This document shows, piece by piece, positions 58,002-64,000 of a stretch of 64,000 bases of DNA. The DNA comes from Actinoplanes solisilvae (GTDB taxonomy: Bacteria; Actinomycetota; Actinomycetes; Mycobacteriales; Micromonosporaceae), in the NCBI RefSeq assembly GCF_003999975.1, contig NZ_RJAC01000004.1:62001-126000 (forward strand), read 5' to 3'. Made by a program: the position numbers and the translations under genes. How positions within the stretch are numbered: position 1 is the stretch's first letter; the number at the start of each line of letters is the position of its first letter. Below the pieces are notes generated by a model, which was not told the DNA's origin, did not search any database, and saw only the letters and a program-made list of their open reading frames with translations.

Positions 58002-58868
58002 ATGAGTCTCAGTGGTCTGTACGTTCCCCTGATCACCCCGTTCGCCGCGGACGGCACCGTCGCCCTGGCCGCACTGGAGCGGCTGGCCCACGACGTGCTC
58101 GACGCCGGGGCGAGCGGGGTGGTCGCCCTCGGCACCACCGGCGAACCCTCGTCCCTGAGCCCGGTCGAGCGCGCGCAGGTGCTCGACCTGGTCGCGGCGG
58201 TGTGCCTCGCGCGGGACGCCCAGGTGCTCGTCGGGGCCAACGACGCGACCTCACTGGGTTCCTTGAAAGCCACGGCGGCGCTGACGCTGGTGCCGCCGTT
58301 CGTGCGGCCGGGTGAGGACGGGGTCGTCGCGTATTTCCGGGCGCTGGCCGCCTCGAGCGCGGTGCCGCTGGTGATCTATCACGTGCCGTACCGGACGGCG
58401 CAGCCGCTGTCGGTGGCCACACTGCGCCGACTGGCCGGCATTCCCGGGGTGATCGGGATGAAGCTGGCCACGGGCGCGATCGACGCCGACACGGTCGCGC
58501 TGCTGGCCGATCCGCCGCCGCGGTTCGCGATCCTCGGCGGCGACGATGTGCTGATCTCGCCGCTGCTCGCGCTGGGCGCCCACGGCGCGGTGCTGGCCTC
58601 GGCCCACGTGGCGACGGCGGCGTTCGCCGAGCTGACCCGCTCGGGGGACGCCGGGCTGGGGCTTCGGCTCGCCCGGCTGTCGGCGGCCCTGTTCGCCGAG
58701 CCCAACCCGGCCGTGGTCAAGGCCGTGCTGCATGCCGACGGCCGCATTCCGACCCCGGACGTACGTCTGCCGTTGCTGCCCGCGACCCCGGGCGTTCGCG
58801 ACGCCGCGTTGGCCGCGGGTCTCGGCGCGGCCGGGCCTATCAGCGCGGGGACCGCCGTGGTTCCGTGA
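58002..58868 (+). CDS. Dihydrodipicolinate synthase/N-acetylneuraminate lyase (DapA) family protein
   Basis: The 288-residue TIM-barrel protein has the family motifs GTTGEPSSL, the catalytic Tyr in YHVPYRT and the Schiff-base Lys in GVIGMKLATG (near residue 150). It is a class I aldolase/lyase acting on a 2-keto acid. The diverged C-terminus and lack of dap neighbours make a role in sugar-acid or hydroxyproline-type catabolism as likely as lysine synthesis. ATG 58002 is given; GTG 57993 is an alternative. Upstream, CCGCTC (about 57919) and GAGCGG (57953-57958) form an inverted repeat around an AT-rich promoter-like stretch. Confidence 0.85.
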   Translation: MSLSGLYVPLITPFAADGTVALAALERLAHDVLDAGASGVVALGTTGEPSSLSPVERAQVLDLVAAVCLARDAQVLVGANDATSLGSLKATAALTLVPPFVRPGEDGVVAYFRALAASSAVPLVIYHVPYRTAQPLSVATLRRLAGIPGVIGMKLATGAIDADTVALLADPPPRFAILGGDDVLISPLLALGAHGAVLASAHVATAAFAELTRSGDAGLGLRLARLSAALFAEPNPAVVKAVLHADGRIPTPDVRLPLLPATPGVRDAALAAGLGAAGPISAGTAVVP

Positions 58869-58882
58869 GCGCCCGTCCGTTC

Positions 58883-58999
58883 CTACGGCCGGCCCAGCGC
58901 CGTGAGTACCGCCGTCACACGGTCGTCGAGGAGACCGTCCAGCTCCAGCACCGGCGTTGTCGCCCAGGCGTCCAGCGGGTCGTCGTAGACCAGCTCACG
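58883..58999 (-). pseudogene. Possible C-terminal gene fragment
   Basis: On the minus strand a short frame encodes LVYDDPLDAWATTPVLELDG followed by LLDDRVTAVLTALGRP, with codon bias like real genes. Upstream the frame is replaced by DNA belonging to the DHFR-like gene in another frame. It looks like the leftover end of a displaced gene. Family not recognised. Confidence 0.35.
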
Positions 59000-59537
59000 C
59001 AGGGACGCGCAGCCAGACGCTGGGATACGGGCCCGGTGTCGAGGAGATCTCCTCGAGGGCGACGTTCGTGCCGCCGGGCCGGCGGAACAGCGCGGTGCCG
59101 TCACCGAGCAGGACGGGGGCGACGATGACCAGGATCTCGTCGAGGAAGCCGGCGTCCAGGCATTGGGCGGCCACGTCGGCGCCGAGCACGTTGACGTAGC
59201 GATCGCCGGCGGCCGCGCGGGCGGCGGCGACCGCCTCGGACAGGTCGGAGTGGAACGTGACGTCGGGAACCGGGTCGGCGGGCGGGTTGTGGGTCAGGAC
59301 GAACTGGGGGCCCGACCACTGGCCACCGAACGCGCCCTCGGCATCAGTGCCCGCGTTCGGGTCATCGCCGAAGTAGGTGCGGGCGCCGGCCAGCAGGGCG
59401 CCGACCCGCGGCCACAGGTCGTCGGCGACCGGGTGCGGGCCGGAGTCGGGCAGCCCGGCCATCCAGCCCATGTCGCCGTCGGGGCCGGCGATGAAGCCGT
59501 CCAGGGACATCGTCGCGGAGTACAGGAGTTTCGCCAT
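58995..59537 (-). CDS. Dihydrofolate-reductase-like (RibD C-terminal domain) protein
   Basis: The 180-residue protein has the RibD_C fold: MAKLLYSATMSLDGFIAGPD at the start, LLAGARTYFGDDP, and the nucleotide-loop region YVNVLGADVAAQCLDAGFLD. It is a second member of the family seen at 20083-20661 but only distantly similar. The likely activity is NAD(P)H-dependent reduction of an unknown substrate. ATG 59537 has TACCGT nine bases upstream on the minus strand, giving a very short leader; earlier starts add no fold. Confidence 0.85.
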   Translation of the reverse strand: MAKLLYSATMSLDGFIAGPDGDMGWMAGLPDSGPHPVADDLWPRVGALLAGARTYFGDDPNAGTDAEGAFGGQWSGPQFVLTHNPPADPVPDVTFHSDLSEAVAAARAAAGDRYVNVLGADVAAQCLDAGFLDEILVIVAPVLLGDGTALFRRPGGTNVALEEISSTPGPYPSVWLRVPA

Positions 59538-59590
59538 GATGGTCCGACGGTAGCCGGGCCGGGAACTCGTCGGCCCGGCTACCGTGACGG

Positions 59591-60376
59591 TCACTCGTAG
59601 ATGAAGTCGGCGACCTCGGCCGTACGGGCGGGCTTCTTGATGCCGGTCGGCCCGCCGTGAGCGGACAGCTTCGTCGACATCTTGGAGGTGCCGTCCTTCA
59701 GCTTGACCGTGATGTCGATCGCGGTGACCCGGCCGGCCGCGTCGGTGGTCGCGGTGAAGGTGCAGCCCCCGGTGCCGAACGTGAACACGACCATGCTGGG
59801 CGCCCCGAGGGGCAGGAAACCGTCGGTGCCGCCGCCGTTCGCGTCGAAGGTGCCCGCGAACGTGGTCGCGCCGGTGCGGCGTACCGTCTTGATCTGCTTC
59901 TGGAAGGTCTCCACACCGATCGGGTCGGCCGTGTCCATGCGGTAGATCGAGTTCTTCTTGAGGCGCTTCAGGTCGAGGTGGGCCCAGCGGCTGCTGCCGG
60001 GAATCTTCTCGTAGTAGTCGTTCGACATCAGGATTGCCTGCGCGGTGCGCGCGTCCTTGCCGGTGAACTTCATCGAGAACTGCAGCTTCTTCGACTTGCG
60101 GTCGTAGGTGCCGCTGCCCGTGACGCGCCGCTTCTCGGGCAGGTCACTGCTGACGGTGTACTTGAAACTCGAGTTGAGGGTCTTGGTCAGGGCGGCCTTG
60201 AACTGGTCGGCCGCCGGCACCAGCTTGGGCTTGGCCTTCCCGGCGCCCGGCGCGGGAGCCGAAGCCGAGGCGGAGCGGGACTGGACGTCGTCGTCGCCGG
60301 CGGCGGGAGTGCACCCGGCCAGCAGGACGCCGACCGTCAGTAGCGAGAAACCGTACTTCCCCGTGGGTTTTGTCAC
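59591..60376 (-). CDS. Secreted lipoprotein, LppX/LprG-like fold suspected
   Basis: The 261-residue protein has a lipoprotein signal (GKYGFSLLTVGVLLAGC, lipidated Cys near residue 22), an Ala/Ser/Pro linker and a beta-rich mature domain (VTGSGTYDRKSKKLQFSMKF, then IPGSSRWAHLDLKRL). The pattern resembles the LppX_LprAFG lipid-carrier lipoproteins of mycobacteria, but similarity is judged by eye. GTG 60376 overlaps the upstream GNAT stop by four bases, yet it also has its own GATAAT (60383-60388, minus strand) six bases upstream, so it may have both coupled and leaderless expression. Confidence 0.75.
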   Translation of the reverse strand: MTKPTGKYGFSLLTVGVLLAGCTPAAGDDDVQSRSASASAPAPGAGKAKPKLVPAADQFKAALTKTLNSSFKYTVSSDLPEKRRVTGSGTYDRKSKKLQFSMKFTGKDARTAQAILMSNDYYEKIPGSSRWAHLDLKRLKKNSIYRMDTADPIGVETFQKQIKTVRRTGATTFAGTFDANGGGTDGFLPLGAPSMVVFTFGTGGCTFTATTDAAGRVTAIDITVKLKDGTSKMSTKLSAHGGPTGIKKPARTAEVADFIYE

Positions 60377-61035
60377 CGCTGCATTATCCAGATCGGAATC
60401 GGATTCGCGATCTCGTTGACGACCCGCCAGCCGGCACGGCGGTAGAACTCGACGTTGGCGGGGTTGCTGGTCTCCAGGACGGCGGGCAGACCGTCGGCGG
60501 CGGCCCGGTCGAGGCCGGCGTGCATGACAGCCTGCGCCCAGCGGCGGCCGGTGTGGTCGGGGTGGGTGCCGAGAACGCCGAGATACCAGAACGGCTCGGC
60601 CGGCATGGCCGCGTGGACGGCGTCGTCGTAGTCGCACATACGCCGGTAGGCGTCGGCCGGCAGCAACTGGCTGAGGTCGCTTCCGGACGGAGTGGCGTGC
60701 GAGGCGTCGTCACCGGCGAGGCTGTATGCCTGCGCGCCCTCGCTCGGGTCGCCGCCGGCTGTGCCGGGGCTGGGCGCCTCAGCGCTGCTCGCAGCGGGGC
60801 TGGGCCGCTCGGGGCTGGGCGGCTCCCAGATGGCGGTGGCGGCGCCGCTGTTGATCGTCCAGATCGTGCGGCGGTGCACGCGCTTGTCGAAGCACAGCCC
60901 GAAGAACGCGGCCGCCCAGCGCGGATAGGTCTCGTCGTCGGGGAACAGGTGCCGCAGCACCGGATCTTTGACGAACGCGGCAACGAGCGCGTCGACGATG
61001 TTCTGCCGGTCCCCGGCCCCCGCAACAGTGATCAC
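60373..61035 (-). CDS. GNAT-family N-acetyltransferase
   Basis: The 220-residue protein has the GNAT acetyl-CoA loop (WYLGVLGTHPDHTGRRWAQA, near residue 150) and the C-terminal NPANVEFYRRAGWRVVNE segment. A low-complexity Pro/Ser/Ala insertion (about residues 72-110) interrupts the N-terminal half and is unusual for the family. GTG 61035 diverges from the HxlR gene, with the operator palindrome between them, so it may be an HxlR target. Confidence 0.82.
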   Translation of the reverse strand: MITVAGAGDRQNIVDALVAAFVKDPVLRHLFPDDETYPRWAAAFFGLCFDKRVHRRTIWTINSGAATAIWEPPSPERPSPAASSAEAPSPGTAGGDPSEGAQAYSLAGDDASHATPSGSDLSQLLPADAYRRMCDYDDAVHAAMPAEPFWYLGVLGTHPDHTGRRWAQAVMHAGLDRAAADGLPAVLETSNPANVEFYRRAGWRVVNEIANPIPIWIMQR

Positions 61036-61061
61036 GGGGTTACAGCCTAACCGCGGCGCTG

Positions 61062-61074
61062 GCTATAGAATAGC
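61062..61074. promoter_or_regulatory. HxlR operator candidate overlapping a -10
   Basis: GCTAT-AGA-ATAGC is a perfect 5-bp inverted repeat with a 3-bp centre, and TATAGAAT inside it looks like the -10 of the hxlR-type gene. It lies between the divergent GNAT and HxlR genes. Confidence 0.6.
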
Positions 61075-61096
61075 GCAGTCAGAGGAGGTGGGCGCG

Positions 61097-61576
61097 GTGG
61101 ATATCATACATCCGGTGGGAAGGCTCGTCGAGTGGAGCCGCGGCGAGAAGAGTGAGTGGTGCTCGCTCGAGCGGGCGCTCGACGTGCTGGCCAACCGGTC
61201 CACGTTCCTGGTGCTGCGCGAGGCGTTCTACGGCGCGCGGCGCTTCGACGCGTTCACCCGCGGCACCGGCCTGACCGAGGCGAGCGTGGCCAAACGCGTC
61301 CGCGAGCTCGTCGCCGCCGGTCTGCTCACCCGGCAGGACTATCAGGAGCCGGGCGAGCGTACGAGGCAGGAATACGTCCTCACCGAATCCGGGCGCGCGC
61401 TGTTCCCGGCTTTCGTGGCGCTGCAGCGCTGGGGCGACGAGTTCCGCGAGGACCGCCCGGCGGTCGTCGAGCTGGTCCACGCCGGCTGCGGCGCCCCCGT
61501 CGACGCGGTGGTCCGCTGCACCCACGCCCACGACGTCACGATCGACCAGGTCGAAGCTCGCCTTCGTACGCCCTGA
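61097..61576 (+). CDS. HxlR-family winged-helix regulator
   Basis: The 159-residue protein has the HxlR core: CSLERALDVLANRSTFLVLR, then EAFYGARRFDAFTRGTGLTE and VLTESGRALFPAFVALQRWG. A C-terminal extension holds HAGCGAPVDAVVRC, with two Cys that could sense redox or bind metal. GTG 61097 follows GAGGAGG. It probably autoregulates through the inverted repeat at 61062-61074 and may control the divergent GNAT gene. Confidence 0.9.
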   Translation: MDIIHPVGRLVEWSRGEKSEWCSLERALDVLANRSTFLVLREAFYGARRFDAFTRGTGLTEASVAKRVRELVAAGLLTRQDYQEPGERTRQEYVLTESGRALFPAFVALQRWGDEFREDRPAVVELVHAGCGAPVDAVVRCTHAHDVTIDQVEARLRTP

Positions 61577-62059
61577 GCCCCGCCCCGGCTCCCTGCGTGC
61601 AGACCCGCCAGAGAGCCTCCGGGCTCGAGGTCTGCCCTGGAGGCCCGGTGCAGGCGTCTCGTCTGGTTGGCGCAGCCGTTGCCCCGGGGCCCAGACGGCC
61701 TCACCTATGTCGGCCGGTCGCGGTGACTGGTTGGTCGCGCAGGCTGTCCAGGCCGGCCACCGTCGTGGGTGCCGCAGTAGTGCGGCCGGTCGCGGTGGCC
61801 GGTTGGCCCGCCTCCGTGCCTGATACCAGGAGACAGGGCTCTCCCCGGTTTGATCGTTGAGCTGGTCCTTGATGCAGGGGCCTCGATCGCGTTCCAGGGG
61901 CCTGGATCCAGGTCTCGGATCGATCATGGACGGGGAGGGGCCTGTATTCCTGAACTCGGGACCTGTGATCCGGCTTGGCTGCTTGTCAGCGCAACCGGGT
62001 GGCGCGGCGCGGCGCCACGACGCCGGCCCGCTTGGGAGGCCTCAGTGACCACCGTGCCG
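61577..62059. other. Decayed intergenic DNA next to the IS relic
   Basis: No gene is supported. The string CGGCCGGTCGCGGTG occurs twice, near 61714 and 61780, each followed by GGTTGG after a few bases. The region probably grew from insertion and decay beside the transposase relic. Confidence 0.4.
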
Positions 62060-62840
62060 TCGGTGCCGGCCACGGAAAGCGGATGCCCGACCCGGGCCAA
62101 GTCCCCGACCCGGGCCGTGAGCCGCCTTTGGCCATCAGCCGTTCGTGCCAGGCGACCTGTTCCCGGCCGTCATTGACGACCAGGTGGGAGGCGTGCAGCT
62201 GAACGCGGACCTGCCGGCCGACCAGCCGCACCGGCACTGAGTAGCGGTTCGTGCGGACGGTGAGTTGGCTGTAGCGGTTCGACGCGGGGCGCCAGCCACA
62301 TGCCGGTCTCGAAGTCGTCGTCCGGCAGCCGCACCAGCAACGGCTGCTCGACGGCGAAGTCTTCGCCGATCGTGCGGTCCCGGGCGCCGATGCGCCGGGC
62401 GTCGTCCTGATCGTCCACAGGTCGACCATGGCGTTGAGCTGATCGAATGAGTCGACGCGCGGCACTGGAACGAGATGGTTGCGGCGGAACCAGCCGATCT
62501 GGCCCTCGACGCCGCCCTTCTCGTGTGCCCCTTCGATGCCTGGCTGGCAATAGAAGACGTCCAGGCCGTAATGCGGTCGGCAGCCCGCCGAGTCTTTTCA
62601 GGGCATAGACGTGGCCTTCGAAGAAGGCTTCCTGCCCGCCGGAGGCGAAGATTCTTCTCCGCACTAACCGACCGCGCCTCGGCGAGGGCCGGACTGATCG
62701 GTGGAGCAGGAGGATCCGCCGTTCGCGACGCGTCCAGACGAACGTCGCGGGCGTTCGGAGCGTGACCAGCGGCTCGCAACGCAGGTTCGGACGCTCACGC
62801 GACAGACCGTCCAGATCCATCCGGCGATTTACCGGCACTC
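62060..62840 (-). pseudogene. IS21-family (IstA-type) transposase relic
   Basis: Minus-strand fragments in several frames form the C-terminal half of an IstA-type transposase: ASGGQEAFFEGHVYALKRLG (about 62640), EKGGVEGQIGWFRRNH-like DNA (about 62500), VPRVDSFDQLNAMVDLW (about 62460), TIGEDFAVEQPLLVRLPDDD (about 62375), YSQLTVRTNRYSVPVRLVGR (about 62270) and HLVVNDGREQVAWHERLMAK (about 62185). Frameshifts break it and the N-terminal part and the IstB gene are missing, so it is inactive. Confidence 0.85.
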
Positions 62841-62843
62841 AGC

Positions 62844-63755
62844 TCACCGAGATTGATGATGCTCTGCCAGCCCGCGGAGGTCGGTGACCAGTTCGTCGAT
62901 CCATTCGCGGGACACTGGGACTGCATGAACGCCGGTCTCTACGACCCAGCGCAGAGCGCTCATGGTCCAACACAGACCGCCGGTCACCATCCGGTCGATC
63001 ACGATCTGCGGGTCGGTGCCGACCTCGTGCGCGAAGAGCGCCGGTAGTGCGTCCATCCGAGCACTTGCGATCCGACCCTGTTTGCGGCCCTCGCGCAGTA
63101 AGAGGTAGAGGTCGCCGAGATGGGGGTGCACGTAGGCGTCCGACCAGTCGATGGTGACGATCCCGCCGCCCTGGGTGTGCAGTAGGTTCTTGGCCTGGAA
63201 GTCGCCGTGCACGATGGTTTCAGGTTCGCTGGACAGTTGCTCCAGGCGATGAGTCATCACCCGGATCGGGTCGTCGATTGCGCCGGCCAAATCGGGACGC
63301 AGGGCCGTCATTGCCGTAGCGGCACGGGCCGCCACGGCCAACAAATCTGCTGTGGACCGGCGCAGACCGGCGGCCAGCGCCGGGTCGGCGGCCAGCCGCA
63401 GCGCCGACTCGATCCGCATCCGGGCCAGGACACGGACGGCCTGCTCGTAGCCTTCGGCGGTCGGGCGGTCCTCGAGGTTGTCGCCGCCGAGGTCCTCCAG
63501 GACGATCACCCCCGAGCCGTCCTCTGCGAGCAACCGTGGCACAGCAATCCCAAGGGGGACGACCAACTCGTCATAACGCTGCGCCTCGCCGGCCAGCTCG
63601 CCAATGCCCCGCTTGACGATCACCGATTTTCGGGTGGCACCGTCCAGGCGGATCCGCCAGACTTCCGACAGCGCCCAGCCGCGCAGTAGATCACCGCCGA
63701 CGATCGTGCCGTCGAGGTCGGGAAGCCAGCCGGGCAGCGTTGTCTCGATCACCAC
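62844..63755 (-). CDS. Aminoglycoside phosphotransferase (APH)-family kinase-like protein
   Basis: The 303-residue protein has an N-lobe with an ATP Lys (KSVIVKRGIG), a VIVLEDLGGDNLEDRPTAEG hinge, the catalytic loop TIVHGDFQAKNLLHT and the metal motif GIVTIDWSDAYVHPHLGDLY. It phosphorylates an unknown small molecule. GTG 63755 is chosen where the fold begins (VIETTLPGWLPDLDG); upstream sequence to 63959 is Arg/Pro-rich and unlike protein. It lies between two mobile-element remnants, so acquisition with them is possible. Confidence 0.82.
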   Translation of the reverse strand: MVIETTLPGWLPDLDGTIVGGDLLRGWALSEVWRIRLDGATRKSVIVKRGIGELAGEAQRYDELVVPLGIAVPRLLAEDGSGVIVLEDLGGDNLEDRPTAEGYEQAVRVLARMRIESALRLAADPALAAGLRRSTADLLAVAARAATAMTALRPDLAGAIDDPIRVMTHRLEQLSSEPETIVHGDFQAKNLLHTQGGGIVTIDWSDAYVHPHLGDLYLLLREGRKQGRIASARMDALPALFAHEVGTDPQIVIDRMVTGGLCWTMSALRWVVETGVHAVPVSREWIDELVTDLRGLAEHHQSR

Positions 63756-63835
63756 GGCATTCTGCCCAAGGAGCCCCGTTTTGCGCGTGCTGATTTTCGG
63801 TGGGCGAGGTTGATCAGCAGATCGTGGACCCGCGG

Positions 63836-64000
63836 TCAGGTGAGTGCTTCGGCACCGCCTTCGCCGAGCCTTTCCTGGGCGTGGCGGTGCTCGATCTGCT
63901 GTTTCTTCTTTGCGATGTGACGGAGGCTCTCTTCGAGAGCGGCGACCTCGCCGAGCCACTGCATTTGCCGGGCCTCGCCGAGCCGGTCCTGGGTGTTGCG
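63836..64000 (-). CDS. C-terminal fragment of a probable mobile-element protein (recombinase-like), cut by window edge
   Basis: The 54 residues before the stop at 63836 read NTQDRLGEARQMQWLGEVAA, then LEESLRHIAKKKQQIEH and RHAQERLGEGG. A charged helical tail with DRL-EA-xxWLGEV-xL is like the C-terminal tail I recall from actinobacterial integrase-type recombinases in transposon modules. The rest lies outside the window, so the identity is tentative. Confidence 0.4.
   Translation of the reverse strand, partial: RNTQDRLGEARQMQWLGEVAALEESLRHIAKKKQQIEHRHAQERLGEGGAEALT

Noticed and set aside
58002-58868. DapA-family gene considered as lysine-synthesis partner of the kam cluster
   Set aside because: It lies about 22 kb from the cluster, has no dap neighbours, and the family covers many other aldolases; a link would be speculation.
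1-64000. CRISPR array, prophage, rRNA operon or PKS/NRPS cluster
   Set aside because: No spaced identical repeats, structural phage genes, rRNA signatures or large modular synthase genes were seen in reading both strands.

Overview
The window is high-GC actinobacterial DNA. It carries RbpA, a split Lnt/Ppm pair, FxsA, a mycosin, F420-type and mycothiol-type enzymes, and many GTG starts. The mix of families plus a flagellar export protein (FliQ) fits Micromonosporaceae, for example a zoospore-forming Actinoplanes relative. That placement is inference; no rRNA or tRNA gene was seen. At least 17 genes show a TANNNT (or GATAAT) -10 hexamer exactly 6-7 nt before the start codon, so leaderless transcription looks common, and I used this to choose starts.

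Region 1 (1-10.7 kb) is housekeeping and accessory genes: an F420-type oxidoreductase coupled to a hexapeptide acetyltransferase, an inositol-phosphatase-like protein with altered metal ligands, a DUF1479 oxygenase divergent from a ROK repressor with a clear operator, an orphan fliQ, a DinB/MDMPI protein, DUF1810 and an SfnB-type flavoprotein. Region 2 (10.7-12.7 kb) is decayed DNA with a 24-bp tandem repeat and an internally deleted IS256-type transposase relic. Region 3 (12.7-27.7 kb) holds a large membrane GGDEF-EAL protein, a Gfo/Idh protein, an MFS exporter convergent with a TetR regulator (perfect 16-bp operator), AraC, Lrp and acyl-CoA dehydrogenase genes, a 5'-3' exonuclease, and a CsbD gene ending in a bidirectional terminator.

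Region 4 (27.7-35.7 kb) is the main metabolic island. It is a lysine-fermentation type route: kamA (lysine 2,3-aminomutase) diverges from a tightly coupled operon of kdd, a YtcJ-like amidohydrolase, kamD, kamE, kal and a MutL/GlmL-type ATPase. KamDE needs adenosylcobalamin and PLP. The cleavage enzyme Kce is absent from the window, and an amidohydrolase lies inside the operon instead. Two 18-bp direct repeats 31 bp apart sit in the divergent promoter.

Region 5 (36-49 kb) has lnt-ppm, fxsA, rbpA with an exact SigR-type promoter, a zinc-ribbon/coiled-coil protein, DUF4037, a cobalamin-riboswitch-controlled cbtB-cbtA-phosphatase operon (cobalt uptake, linked by cofactor to KamDE), a mycosin, and a deleted LLM oxidoreductase pseudogene. 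Region 6 (49-56.4 kb) is a LacI-controlled carbohydrate operon: lacI, binding lipoprotein, two permeases, a secreted PF10091-type glycosidase and a cytoplasmic GH39-like glycosidase, with the LacI operator inside codons 3-7 of lacI. Region 7 (56.4-64 kb) has a MerR-PP2C fusion, a DapA-family aldolase/lyase, a DHFR-like reductase, a lipoprotein, HxlR, a decayed IS21-type transposase, an APH-family kinase and a truncated probable mobile-element gene at the right edge.
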